From JAENVU01 sp963765075 (GTDB taxonomy: Bacteria > Actinomycetota > Acidimicrobiia > IMCC26256 > JAENVU01): DNA of 64,000 bases. Below are positions 43,731 to 52,889 of this stretch, one piece after another. The notes under the pieces are model-generated. The model did no database searches and was not told where the DNA came from. It worked only from the letters and a program-made list of their open reading frames with translations. Position 1 is the stretch's first letter, and every line of letters begins with the position of its first letter. The stretch is from the NCBI GenBank assembly GCA_963765075.1, contig CAVXVA010000008.1, positions 558,001 to 622,000 of the forward strand. The letters run 5' to 3'. The position numbers and the translations under genes are program-made.

Positions 43731-45995
43731 TTATTGACGCGACATCTGCATGCGGGCGTCGGCCTCCGTGGTGTCGTCGGCCGCCCGAGCAATCAGTTGG
43801 ATCTCGACCTCGTGGAGGGTGCCGGTGAAGCGGAACGGGCTGGTGTAGCGAGTCGAGACCGCCGAGCCGTGGTCGTACCCGATGCTCGAACCGACTGAGG
43901 AGATCATGCGCATGAACAGCGACGTCTCCGCGTATCCGGCGTCGACGCCGTCGATCGCGACTTCGATCGAACCGGTACGACCCGACCCCCGCCGGAACCG
44001 GGCCGTCAGCGTCGAGGCACCCTCGGGCACCGGGATGTCGGACTCGACGATCGTGTGGGCGTCGAAGGCGTTGTAGTCCACGAGGAGCCGGTCATTCTGG
44101 ACGAACACGGCGATGCCGGAGTTCTCGGTGCCGGTCGACCACAGCACACCCTCGTCGCCGGCGGCGCGGGTCACCCGAGCGGTGAGGTCGAAGTTGCGAC
44201 CGCCGACCGCGGCCGACGCCTGGGCGGGAATCGGTGACATCGGTGGCCGATAGACGTACCGCTTGGACGCGGGGTGAGGTGAGTGGTCACGGAAGCGGGC
44301 GCCGAAGAGTTGGATCGTGCGCTCGTCGAGCGGCAACACCCCGTGGGTCTCGGCTTCGGACCACCACAGGTCGATCAGCGCGGCGAGCCGATCCGGGTGG
44401 GCGGCCGCGAGATCGTTGCACTCCGACGGATCCGCGGTGAGGTCGTAGAGCTCCCACGTCTCGGTGTCGTAGTCGGCCCCGGCGACGTGCTTCTGCACCG
44501 CCTTCCAACCGGCGGACACGAGCGCGCGACTCCCCGCCATCTCGAAGTACTGCAAGGTGTTCGTGGCGGGGGCCTCGGAGTCGGCGAGCACGGAGGCGAA
44601 CGAGTGTCCGGTGACGGGGAGCTGGTCGATGCCGTGGAAGGTGGAGGGTGCCGTCACTCCCAGCAACTCGTAGATCGTCGGCGCGATGTCGGCGACGAAC
44701 GCGAACTGGTTGCGCTGGGTGCCGCGTTGAGCCTCGTCGATACCGTTCGGCCAGTGGACGATGAGCGGGACGTGCACGCCACCTTCATGGGTGTTCTGCT
44801 TGTACCACTTGAACGGGCTGTTGCCACACTGGGCCCACCCCCACGGGTAGTTCGTGTGGCTGTGCGGGCCGCCGATGTCGTTGATCCGATCGATGGCTTC
44901 GTCGGGTGTCTCCAGAATCCCGTTGAAGAACTTCATCTCGTGCATCACACCGAACGGTCCGCCCTCCTGTGAGGCGCCGTTGTCGGCCATCACGATGAAG
45001 ATCGTGTTGTCGAGCTGATCGATCGCGGCGAGGCCTTTGACGAGGCGACCGATCTGGGCGTCGGTGTGATCGAGGAACGCGGCGAACGCCTCCTGGAGCC
45101 GGCACGCCAGCCGCCGCTGGTTCTCCGGGAGGTCGTCCCACGCGTCGACGCCGGGGTTGCGGGGCGCGAGTTCGGTGCCTGCGGGGATGACGCCCAGTTC
45201 GAGCTGACGCTCGAACCAACGCTGACGTACTGCGTCCCAGCCGTCGTCGTAGCGGCCGCGGTACTTGGCGAGATACTCGGCCGGGGCTTGGTGGGGCGCG
45301 TGCGTCGCGCCGAAGGGCACGTAGGCGAAGAACGGCCGGTCGGGCCGCACCCCTTTGGTGTCGGCGATCATGCGCAGCGCCTGGTCGACCAGATCCTCGC
45401 TCAGGTGGTAGCCGGCTTCGGGGCGCGCGGGCGGCTCGATCGGGTGGTTGTCACAGACGAGGTCGGGGTGGAACTGGTCGGTCTCGCCTTCCATGAACCC
45501 GTAGAAGCGGTCGAACCCGCGGGCCAGTGGCCACTGCTCGAAGGGGCCGGCCGCGGAACACTGCTCCATCGGCGCGAGGTGCCACTTCCCGGTGCAGATG
45601 GTGGCGTAGCCCTCCTCGCGCAGCACCTCGGCCATGGTTGCGGCATGCGTCGTGATGTGACCCAACTGGTTGGGGTAGCCGGTTCGGAAGTTCGATACCG
45701 CGCGCATTCCGACCGCGTGTTGCGACCGGCCGGTGAGGAGCGACGCGCGCGTGGGTGAGCACAACGGTGTGACGTGGAAGTTGGTGAACTGGAGCCCATT
45801 CCGGGCCAGGGCGTCGATGTTGGGGGTGTCGATGTCGGACCCGAAGCAGCCGAGCTGTGCGAACCCAGTGTCGTCGAGCAGGACCACCACGACGTTGGGC
45901 GCATCGTCGCCGGGGTGGGGAGCCTCGTCGAACCACGGCTCCGACTCGGCGATCGTGCGGCCGATGGTGCCCTCGAAACGCGACGGTCTCGTCAT
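43731..45995 (-). CDS. Arylsulfatase
   Basis: 754 residues, a type I sulfatase. NVVVVLLDDTGFAQLGCFGS provides the first metal Asps; TPLCSPTRASLLTGRSQH has Cys79 in the CxPTR formylglycine site; ICTGKWHLAPME and IVMADNGASQEGG add catalytic Lys, His and Asp. Residues about 550-754 form a C-terminal beta-sandwich (DLTARVTRAAGDEGVLWSTG) like a concanavalin-type domain. Cys-type sulfatases need a formylglycine-generating enzyme, and none is encoded in the window. ATG 45995 is preceded by AAGGGGA. No signal peptide is visible, so it may be cytoplasmic or Tat-independent. Its 5' region carries an inverted repeat. Confidence 0.93.
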   Translation of the reverse strand: MTRPSRFEGTIGRTIAESEPWFDEAPHPGDDAPNVVVVLLDDTGFAQLGCFGSDIDTPNIDALARNGLQFTNFHVTPLCSPTRASLLTGRSQHAVGMRAVSNFRTGYPNQLGHITTHAATMAEVLREEGYATICTGKWHLAPMEQCSAAGPFEQWPLARGFDRFYGFMEGETDQFHPDLVCDNHPIEPPARPEAGYHLSEDLVDQALRMIADTKGVRPDRPFFAYVPFGATHAPHQAPAEYLAKYRGRYDDGWDAVRQRWFERQLELGVIPAGTELAPRNPGVDAWDDLPENQRRLACRLQEAFAAFLDHTDAQIGRLVKGLAAIDQLDNTIFIVMADNGASQEGGPFGVMHEMKFFNGILETPDEAIDRINDIGGPHSHTNYPWGWAQCGNSPFKWYKQNTHEGGVHVPLIVHWPNGIDEAQRGTQRNQFAFVADIAPTIYELLGVTAPSTFHGIDQLPVTGHSFASVLADSEAPATNTLQYFEMAGSRALVSAGWKAVQKHVAGADYDTETWELYDLTADPSECNDLAAAHPDRLAALIDLWWSEAETHGVLPLDERTIQLFGARFRDHSPHPASKRYVYRPPMSPIPAQASAAVGGRNFDLTARVTRAAGDEGVLWSTGTENSGIAVFVQNDRLLVDYNAFDAHTIVESDIPVPEGASTLTARFRRGSGRTGSIEVAIDGVDAGYAETSLFMRMISSVGSSIGYDHGSAVSTRYTSPFRFTGTLHEVEIQLIARAADDTTEADARMQMSRQ

Positions 45996-46024
45996 GTCGT
46001 CCCCTTGCGGTGCAGCCAATCTTC

Positions 46025-46041
46025 TGAGAGTACGACTCTCA
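46025..46041. promoter_or_regulatory. Inverted repeat upstream of arylsulfatase
   Basis: TGAGAGT-ACG-ACTCTCA, a perfect 7-base inverted repeat with a three-base spacer, lies 29 bases upstream of the sulfatase ATG and between it and the divergent GH4 gene. It is a natural operator for a dimeric repressor such as the TetR protein encoded nearby, though the TetR gene's own upstream region shows no identical copy. Confidence 0.5.
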
Positions 46042-46176
46042 CATGGGGGGCGAAGGCGTGTCAAGCGGTCGGCGCCCGGTCGGGTCTGAGTGTGACATCG
46101 TGACGGGATGACCACGAAGGAACAGGGCCACGGCGCCCACATCCGCAGCGCTGATCACCGAGGCCTGGTTGGGGTG

Positions 46177-47517
46177 ATGCCGCGACCGATCCGAGTGACG
46201 ATGTTGGGGGCCGGGTCGATGTTCACCCCCGAGCTCGTCAAAGACCTGTTCCTGATCCCGGACAACGCCGGGGGCACGATCGCGCTGGTCGACATCGACG
46301 AGGCCCGCCTGGTGACGATGACGAAACTGGTGGAGGTCCTCGCCGCAGAACACGGCGTCGCCGACCGGTGGCGGGTCGTCGCGAGCGCGGATCGATGTGA
46401 GGTCCTCCCCGGGACCGACTACCTCGTGAACTGCATCGAGGTCTCGGGGGTCGACTGCGTCGGCTTCGACAACGACATCCCGGCCGCATACGGCGTCGAT
46501 CAGTGCATCGGCGACACCATCGGCCCGGGTGGCGTCTTCAAAGGCCTGCGCACGATCCCGGTGTGGATTGAGGTCCTGGCCGATGTGGAGCGACTGTGTC
46601 CGCAAGCCCTGGTCCTCAACTACACGAACCCGATGAGCATGATGTGCCTCGCCGCGGCCCGCACGTCGTCGGTGAAGGTGCTGGGTCTCTGTCACTCGGT
46701 CCAGGCGACCAGTCGGGTCCTCGCGGCGCGCGCCGGGATCCCGTGGCGTGAACTCACCTGGGAGTGCGCGGGAATCAACCACCTGGCCTGGTTCACCCGC
46801 TTGGAGCATGACGGCCACGATCTGTACCCGGGGCTGATGGAACGGGCGCGCGGTGACCTCGCGGGAAATCCGGCGGCGGACTGGGATACCGGCGACCTCG
46901 TCCGCAAGGACATGATGCTGCACTTCGGCGCGTTCATCACCGAGAGCAGTGGCCACCTCTCTGAGTACCTGCCGTACTACCGAACCAACGCGGAGACCCA
47001 GGCGCAGTACTGCGGTCCCGAGTACGACGGCGAGTCGTCGTTCTACGCCACCAACTGGCCGCAGTGGCGTGTGAATGCCGACGCGCAGCGCGATCGCATG
47101 CTCGCGGGCGAGGAGTCGGTCCCGGCGAAGCGCTCGTGGGAGTACGCGAGTTGGATCATCGAAGCGCGGGAGAAGAACGTTCCGTTCGCGATCAACGCCA
47201 ACGTCCCGAATGCCGGTGGTCTGATCGACAACCTCGCGCGCGATGGCATCGTCGAGGTTGCGACCATGATCGACCGTGCGGGGGCACGACCGACGCACTT
47301 CGGTCGTCTTCCCGCCCAGATGGCCGCGGTCTGCGCATCGAACATGCCGACGTACGACCTCGCGGCCACCGCCGCGATCGAACGATCGAAAGACGACGCG
47401 ATCCTCGCCGTGACGCTGGATCCGCTCACCGCGGCAGTGTGCAGTCCTGCACAGATCCGGGCGATGGTCCTCGAACTCTTCGACGCCGAAGCGGAGTACC
47501 TGCCGGGCTTTGCCTGA
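46177..47517 (+). CDS. GH4-family glycosidase (alpha-galactosidase/6-phospho-glycosidase type)
   Basis: 446 residues of the NAD+- and Mn2+-dependent GH4 family. The Rossmann start is VTMLGAGSMFTPELVKDLF; LNYTNPMSMM and the metal Cys172 in GLCHSVQ and His202 in GINHLAWF are conserved, and YCGPEYDGESSFYATNWPQW follows. GH4 enzymes hydrolyse glycosides by a redox-elimination mechanism, here probably an alpha-galactoside or a uronide. An earlier ATG at 46108 exists, but ATG 46177 matches family N-termini. It is divergent from the sulfatase across the inverted repeat, so both may be induced together. Confidence 0.9.
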   Translation: MPRPIRVTMLGAGSMFTPELVKDLFLIPDNAGGTIALVDIDEARLVTMTKLVEVLAAEHGVADRWRVVASADRCEVLPGTDYLVNCIEVSGVDCVGFDNDIPAAYGVDQCIGDTIGPGGVFKGLRTIPVWIEVLADVERLCPQALVLNYTNPMSMMCLAAARTSSVKVLGLCHSVQATSRVLAARAGIPWRELTWECAGINHLAWFTRLEHDGHDLYPGLMERARGDLAGNPAADWDTGDLVRKDMMLHFGAFITESSGHLSEYLPYYRTNAETQAQYCGPEYDGESSFYATNWPQWRVNADAQRDRMLAGEESVPAKRSWEYASWIIEAREKNVPFAINANVPNAGGLIDNLARDGIVEVATMIDRAGARPTHFGRLPAQMAAVCASNMPTYDLAATAAIERSKDDAILAVTLDPLTAAVCSPAQIRAMVLELFDAEAEYLPGFA

Positions 47518-47548
47518 CCATCCGGTCCCGCGTTCGGGTTCGTGACGT

Positions 47549-48805
47549 TCAGTTGGCGGCGAACTCGAACGCCGCGGCCGTGCTGAATCGAGCCAAGGAG
47601 GTCTCGGGCTCTTCGACCCGGGGATCGGCGTCGGGATCGACGGTGATGGCGAAGGCAAGGCGCTCGTTGCCGCGGATCTCGGTGCGCTCGGCGCGGGCGT
47701 GGGGGTTGATTCCCCGCACCAAGGCGTCGACGGCCCGGTCACCGGGCCGCCCGAGCCCGGCGAACCAGGTGAGGCCGTCGGACTCGGCGAAGATCGGGGA
47801 GTCACCGAACGCGAGCCGCACGGTCTCGTCGCCGTCGAGTTCGACCCGGGCATCGATGTAGTCGGCCGGTTGGAACGACGGGTGGAGTGCGAGGACCTGG
47901 GCGATCCCTTCGAGGTCGGTGCCGGCGTCGAGCGCCTTCCGCAGCCGGCCCGCGGTCACGGGCGCGACGCCGACCAGAATGCGCGGCGCGACCTCGGCGG
48001 CGACCTCGGGACCCACCCGTTCGGTGACCGACACGAGGTACGACCGCATCAAGAGCTGGCTCTGGATCGCCGCCTCGCGCAGGATCGCGAGGAGTGCCGG
48101 GCGCGCGAGATCGTCGTATCCCAAGTCGGGATCGAACGCGCCGGAGTACGTCACCGTGCCCGCCTGGTCGGGTTCGGCGACGACCATGGGCGTCGGGAGT
48201 GCCGCGACGAGTGACTCGGCGACGATCGCGAGGTTCCCATGCGCCTGCGCCGCGGGTCCCGACGGATCGATCGTGATCGTCCACGCGCAGTGGGGCATCC
48301 GGTCGGCGGGTGTGCGCGGCGGCCGGTGGATGGGGCGCATGACGGCGTGCGGATTCGTGGCCGCCGCGGTCGCGTCGAACGTCGGGTCTTCGATCGTGTG
48401 GCACATGCCGTGCACCCACTCGTCGCCCATCGGCTCGACATCCATCAACGCGCCGCAGTGGTCGAGTTGGAACTCGGCGTGATCCGGATCGATGTAGGTC
48501 ATCCGGAAGTCCATGTATTCGAGTGGCGCACCGATGTCGAACTGCAGGTTCTTGAGGATCACGTCAACGGTGCTGCCGCGGAAGTCGAGCGTGTCCTGCA
48601 TGCGCAGTGAGTACAGGGGGCTGGCCCCGGCCCACTCGTCGATCGCGACCTGCTCGGCGCCCTCTCGATCGACCCCGTATTGGTAGAGCAACGGTATGCC
48701 CACCCGATCCTGGAGGTGGCCGTGGAGGAACCACTCGCGGGCCAGGGTCGCGAGCGTCGGTTGGTCGAGGGTCGCGAGACCACGGGGGGCGGCAGGTGCA
48801 GTCAT
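47549..48805 (-). CDS. Hypothetical protein
   Basis: 418 residues and no family that I recognise. Conserved-looking stretches include REWFLHGHLQDRVGIPLLYQ, DFRMTYIDPDHAEFQLDHCG, DEWVHGMCHTIEDPTFDATA and FPQPADYIDAR-like segments, with His-Cys pairs that could bind a metal or act in catalysis. No signal peptide or transmembrane span is visible. The ATG at 48805 is the first in a long open frame; the upstream extension is Arg-rich and was dropped. It lies 35 bases beyond the acyl-CoA dehydrogenase stop and on the same strand, so it may belong to that transcript. A thiazoline-hydrolase-like relation is possible, but not more. Confidence 0.6.
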   Translation of the reverse strand: MTAPAAPRGLATLDQPTLATLAREWFLHGHLQDRVGIPLLYQYGVDREGAEQVAIDEWAGASPLYSLRMQDTLDFRGSTVDVILKNLQFDIGAPLEYMDFRMTYIDPDHAEFQLDHCGALMDVEPMGDEWVHGMCHTIEDPTFDATAAATNPHAVMRPIHRPPRTPADRMPHCAWTITIDPSGPAAQAHGNLAIVAESLVAALPTPMVVAEPDQAGTVTYSGAFDPDLGYDDLARPALLAILREAAIQSQLLMRSYLVSVTERVGPEVAAEVAPRILVGVAPVTAGRLRKALDAGTDLEGIAQVLALHPSFQPADYIDARVELDGDETVRLAFGDSPIFAESDGLTWFAGLGRPGDRAVDALVRGINPHARAERTEIRGNERLAFAITVDPDADPRVEEPETSLARFSTAAAFEFAAN

Positions 48806-48840
48806 GACCGCAGCGTAGGCACCGCCGCCGGCGTGGGGGA

Positions 48841-50001
48841 TCAATACGACTTGGGCAAGCCGAGCGATTGCTGGGCGATGAAGTTCAGGACCATTTCGCG
48901 GCTGACCGGCGCGATGCGGAGTAACCGCACCATGCCCCACAGGTCGGCGAGGCCGTACTCGCTCGCCAGTCCGTTGCCGCCATGCGTCTGGATGGCGGCG
49001 TCGAGCGCGTGCAGCCCGGCCTCGGCCGCGGCGTACTTCGCCATGTTGGCGGCTTCCCCGGCGGCGACCCGATCAGTGGAGTGGTCGTGCATCCACGCGG
49101 CCTTCAAGGTCATGAGCCGGGCCAGCTCGACCTCGATCTTGGCGGTTGCCAATGGGTGGGCGATGCCTTGATGCCGGCCGATCGGAGTGCCCCACACCTC
49201 GCGCTCGTTCGCGTAGGCGGTGGCCTTGTCGAGGGCGTACCGGCCGATCCCGGTGCAGATCGTCGCGCTCATGATGCGTTCGGGGTTCAAGCCCACGAAG
49301 ACCTGTCGGAGCCCTTCGCCCTCGTCGCCGAGGAGCCGATCAGCCGGAACCTCGACATTGTCGAAGAACAGCGTGAACTGCTTCTCGGGGCCGCTGATCT
49401 CCATGGGGATCAGCGTGCGGTCGAGACCGGGCGCGTTCGTGTCGACCACGAAGAGCGACAAGCGGCCGCGTCCGGTATCGGGATCGGTGCCGGTGCGGGT
49501 GACGACGACCATCTGGCCGGCTTCGTCGACGCCGGAGATGTAGGTCTTCGAACCGTTGAGGCGATAGACGTCACCGTCGCGGGTGGCGGTCGTCGCGAGG
49601 TTGTGACTGTTGGACCCCGCGTCGGGCTCGGTGATCGCGAACACCATCTTCTGACCACTCGCCATCGGCCGGAGCCAGCGCTCCTTCTGGCCGTCGGAAC
49701 CGAAGGTCTTGATCAACTCGCCGCAGATGGCAGGGGAGACCAGGATCAGGAGGAGCGGGCAGCCCTGGGCGGCGATCTCTTCGCTGACGATCGCGAGTTC
49801 GAGCATCCCGCCACCTCCGCCGTCGTACTCCTCCGGAAGGTGGACGCCGAGGAATCCCAGATCGCCGACCGCATCCCACAACTCGGTCGCGCGCCCGTCG
49901 GTGCGGGACTTCTCGGCGAAGTAGTCGTGACCGAAGCCGGCGGCGACATCGCGCACGGCGGCGCGGAGCATCTCGTGTTCGGGCGTCTCGGCGAAGTCCA
50001 T
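48841..50001 (-). CDS. Acyl-CoA dehydrogenase
   Basis: 386 residues, a standard ACAD. FAITEPDAGSNSHNLATTAT is the FAD/acyl-binding segment, DVYRLNGSKTYISGVDEAGQ follows, then REVWGTPIGRHQGIAHPLAT (the FAD contact at the dimer interface) and IQTHGGNGLASEYGLADLWG near the end, with LRIAPVSREMVLNF. It dehydrogenates an acyl-CoA and passes electrons to ETF. ATG 50001 is supported by an AGGA sequence about seven bases upstream. It is divergent from the TIGR03084 gene with 64 bases between. Confidence 0.92.
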   Translation of the reverse strand: MDFAETPEHEMLRAAVRDVAAGFGHDYFAEKSRTDGRATELWDAVGDLGFLGVHLPEEYDGGGGGMLELAIVSEEIAAQGCPLLLILVSPAICGELIKTFGSDGQKERWLRPMASGQKMVFAITEPDAGSNSHNLATTATRDGDVYRLNGSKTYISGVDEAGQMVVVTRTGTDPDTGRGRLSLFVVDTNAPGLDRTLIPMEISGPEKQFTLFFDNVEVPADRLLGDEGEGLRQVFVGLNPERIMSATICTGIGRYALDKATAYANEREVWGTPIGRHQGIAHPLATAKIEVELARLMTLKAAWMHDHSTDRVAAGEAANMAKYAAAEAGLHALDAAIQTHGGNGLASEYGLADLWGMVRLLRIAPVSREMVLNFIAQQSLGLPKSY

Positions 50002-50065
50002 CGGTATCCTCAGGTCGCGAATGTGACCGGTGCAGAAGATACGGCCTCGACGAGGAGTACCCACC

Positions 50066-50860
50066 ATGGCTGTCGATCTCAACGGGTTGGCCGACGATCT
50101 TCGGTCGGAGACCACGGTGTTGCTGGCGTTGGTCGAACCACTGGACGAGACGGGTTGGGCAACACCGACCCCGGCGCCGGGGTGGCGGGTACAGGAACAG
50201 ATCGCGCATCTGGCGTACTTCGACGAAGCTGCGGCGACGGCTGCGCTCGATCCGGAGGAGTTCCAACGCGAGCTGGTCGCGGCCTTGGAGGATCCCGATG
50301 GGATCACCGAGCGGATCAGCCGTCGATCCCGGGCGATGGCACCGACCGAGGTATTGGAGTGGTTCGTCTCGTCCCGAGCGTCGATGCTCGCGATCTTTCT
50401 CAACCTCGATCCGTCGACGCGGGTGCCGTGGTACGGACCACCGATGAGCCTGGCGTCGTCGCTGACGGCGCGGATCATGGAGACGTGGGCCCACGGCCAG
50501 GACGTCGCCGACGCGCTCGGGGCCGTGCATGTACCGACCTCGGCATTGCGCCAGGTCGCGCACATCGGTGTGCGCACGTTCGCCAACTCGTTCACCACGC
50601 GCGGGCTGGAAGTTCCCGAGGTCCCGGTGTACGTGGAGGTGACTGCACCCGACGGTGAGGCGTGGACCTGGGGCGATCCGGCCGCGGCGGATCGGGTGAT
50701 CGGACCGGCGCTCGACTTCGCGTTGGTCGTGACCCAACGCCGACACGTCGACGACACGAATCTCGAGATCGACGGTCCGGTCGCGACCCGTTGGATGTCG
50801 ATCGCCCAGGCCTTCGCCGGGCCGGCGGGCGAGGGCCGTCAACCCTCCCGAGCGCGGTGA
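50066..50860 (+). CDS. TIGR03084-type DinB/mycothiol-associated protein
   Basis: 264 residues. Markers of the TIGR03084 family: DETGWATPTPAPGWRVQEQI, AHLAYFDEAAATAA (metal His), ISRRSRAMAPTEVLEWF, and the second metal helix METWAHGQDVADALG, with SFTTRGLEVPEVPVYVEVTA in the C-terminal part. Related proteins use mycothiol or bind a metal; function undefined. ATG 50066 has GAGGAG about eight bases upstream. Its stop overlaps the next gene's ATG (TGATG), so a methyltransferase is coupled to it. Confidence 0.87.
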   Translation: MAVDLNGLADDLRSETTVLLALVEPLDETGWATPTPAPGWRVQEQIAHLAYFDEAAATAALDPEEFQRELVAALEDPDGITERISRRSRAMAPTEVLEWFVSSRASMLAIFLNLDPSTRVPWYGPPMSLASSLTARIMETWAHGQDVADALGAVHVPTSALRQVAHIGVRTFANSFTTRGLEVPEVPVYVEVTAPDGEAWTWGDPAAADRVIGPALDFALVVTQRRHVDDTNLEIDGPVATRWMSIAQAFAGPAGEGRQPSRAR

Positions 50861-51471
50861 TGGACGCGACCGAGTGGGACCGGCGGTACGACACCGCCGC
50901 GTACGTCTGGCACACCGAACCCAACCAGTTTCTTCCCTCACTGATCGATGATGTTCCACCCGGTCGGGCATTGGATCTCGCTTGCGGTGAAGGCCGAAAC
51001 GCCGTGTGGCTCGCCGCCCAGGGGTGGTCGGTGACCGCGGTCGACTTCTCCGCCGTCGGGATCGAGAAGGGGCGCCGACTCGCGGCCGAGAGCAACGTCG
51101 ACGTCGAGTGGGTCGTTGCCGATGTCACGACGTGGCCGGGACGGACCGAGGCCTATGACCTCGTGGTGATCTTCTACGTTCAGCTGCCGACGCCCCAGCG
51201 GGCTGCGATGGTGCAGATCGCCGCGACGGCGCTGGCTCCCAGGGGCCGGTTCGTCATGGTGGCGCACGACCTGAGCAATCTCACCGATGGGATCGGCGGT
51301 CCCCAGGACCCTGCGGTGCTGCCGACACCGGAACTGGTGCGCGGCGACCTCATCGCGGGTGGACCGGCAGACCTGACGATCGACCGTGCGGAACTCGTCA
51401 CCCGGACCGTGGCGACTGACGACGGCACGAAGCGAGCGATCGATTGCCTGGTCGTGGCGCACCGCGCCTGA
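50860..51471 (+). CDS. Class I SAM-dependent methyltransferase
   Basis: 203 residues, with a complete class I core: WDRRYDTAAYVWHTEPNQFL, motif I LDLACGEGRNAVWLA, the acidic loop VTAVDFSAVGIEKG, and the motif IV-like YDLVVIFYVQLP. These small enzymes methylate a variety of small molecules, and the closest named group is the thiopurine/tellurite-resistance (TehB-like) methyltransferases. Coupled to the TIGR03084 protein by TGATG overlap. Substrate unknown. Confidence 0.85.
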   Translation: MDATEWDRRYDTAAYVWHTEPNQFLPSLIDDVPPGRALDLACGEGRNAVWLAAQGWSVTAVDFSAVGIEKGRRLAAESNVDVEWVVADVTTWPGRTEAYDLVVIFYVQLPTPQRAAMVQIAATALAPRGRFVMVAHDLSNLTDGIGGPQDPAVLPTPELVRGDLIAGGPADLTIDRAELVTRTVATDDGTKRAIDCLVVAHRA

Positions 51472-51498
51472 CCGGCGGCGACGCCGTTGCCGACGCCG

Positions 51499-52776
51499 TC
51501 AGGATGTGCGTGTCACCGAGACGCGGGCCACGGTGGGGAAGGCGCAGTAGTACAGATCGCGCCCGAAGCCCGGTGCGAGGAACACGACGGACTGGAGTGG
51601 ACTGCCGGTGTCGGCCCGCGCCAGTTCGGCACCGGTCTCGATGTCGAGCACGACGATCTGGTCCATCATCCGGTCGCCGTCGTGATCATTGGTGACGAGT
51701 TCGCCGGTATCGGGATAGAGGATCGGGTGACACGCGTGATTCTGCGCGCGGGTCCAGCGGAGGGAACCGGTTCCGTCCGCGGCGATGTCGAACGCGGCGA
51801 GGATGCCGTTGGCGCTGTCGTAGCCGACCGCGATGGCGCGGCTCGCGTCCACGGCCGGTGGATTCGCCACGATGCCGTGAGGGAGTCCGCAGATCTCGGT
51901 CAGGGTGACGTCGGCCGTCCTCAGATCGACACGGACGAGGTGGAGCGGCCCCTCGGAAATGCCGCGACCACGGAAGGTGCCCGCGTACCCCTCGCTGCCT
52001 TCGCCGTTGTCGAGGAACCACGCGGCACCGGCGGCGAGCACCGCATCCCACCCGTACGTCTGGCCCGGTTCGGTGCGGTAGGTCGGCTGGAACGCCTGGT
52101 CGAGCGTGATCGCGGATCCGTCCCAGCGCGCTCGCCACAGTCGATCGACGCCGACGACGTAGATGTCGTCGCCGTCGGCTGAAATTCGGGCGATGGAACG
52201 TTCGGGGATCACGACGCGGCTCACGATGCCGAGGTGCTCGGGTTCGATGATGAGGAGTTCGCACGACTCGTCGTCGGTCTGCTCAGTTCCGGGCGGAAGC
52301 GCGCCCCCGAAGTCCTTCATCGCGAGGTGGCCGTCCGGGAGGATCACAAAGCTGTTGTACGGCCGGTCGCGTGGGAGTTCGGCCGAAGCGACCAGTTCGA
52401 GGTTCGCCGAGAGTCGGTGGACGTGGCGGCCGAACACGACGTAGAGCGACCCGTTGGCGTGCGCGGCGAGCCCGCCGGGCCAGGTCTTGCCGCCCCCGAG
52501 GTCGGTCGAGCGGTCGATGGTCGCCAAGGTCTGGGCATCGACGCGTTCGACCCAGGAGATGGCGTCGGTGCCGCCGGTATGGCACAGGAGGAACACCTCT
52601 CCGGGATCGCGCAGTACCACCATTGTGGTGACCATCGCGTCGCGCGAGGTGACGGCGAGGTGTTCACCGGGTTGGATCGCGAGCCCGCCACCGGAGCGCG
52701 GGATCTCGGAGCGGGCAGGGCCACCGTCCTCGCCCGGCCACCGGCTGTCCCAATACCCCGGGTCCCGTCGATCCAT
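51499..52776 (-). CDS. Beta-propeller-like protein of unknown function
   Basis: 425 residues, with repeated W-/G-rich sheet units such as GGKTWPGGLAAHANGSLYVV, NSFVILPDGHLAMKDFG, ISADGDDIYVVGVDRLWRAR and HPILYPDTGELVTNDHDGD, as in six- or seven-bladed propellers (SMP-30 or PQQ-like). There is no signal peptide. The aspartates in GDRMMD and the end-blade pattern could bind a metal, but no catalytic residues are identifiable. It is divergent from an acyl-CoA-dehydrogenase-like gene. The ATG at 52776 begins MDRRDPGYWDSRWPGEDGGP. Confidence 0.65.
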   Translation of the reverse strand: MDRRDPGYWDSRWPGEDGGPARSEIPRSGGGLAIQPGEHLAVTSRDAMVTTMVVLRDPGEVFLLCHTGGTDAISWVERVDAQTLATIDRSTDLGGGKTWPGGLAAHANGSLYVVFGRHVHRLSANLELVASAELPRDRPYNSFVILPDGHLAMKDFGGALPPGTEQTDDESCELLIIEPEHLGIVSRVVIPERSIARISADGDDIYVVGVDRLWRARWDGSAITLDQAFQPTYRTEPGQTYGWDAVLAAGAAWFLDNGEGSEGYAGTFRGRGISEGPLHLVRVDLRTADVTLTEICGLPHGIVANPPAVDASRAIAVGYDSANGILAAFDIAADGTGSLRWTRAQNHACHPILYPDTGELVTNDHDGDRMMDQIVVLDIETGAELARADTGSPLQSVVFLAPGFGRDLYYCAFPTVARVSVTRTS

Positions 52777-52889
52777 CCAGGGATCTTCGCAGGTGCGGCC
52801 GACGCCGGGTCGAGCGCTCGATGTCGCCGTGGTCGACCGCGAGCGTGACCACGGGGGAGACTGGGCCCGTGGCTGGGACGATCAATCCG

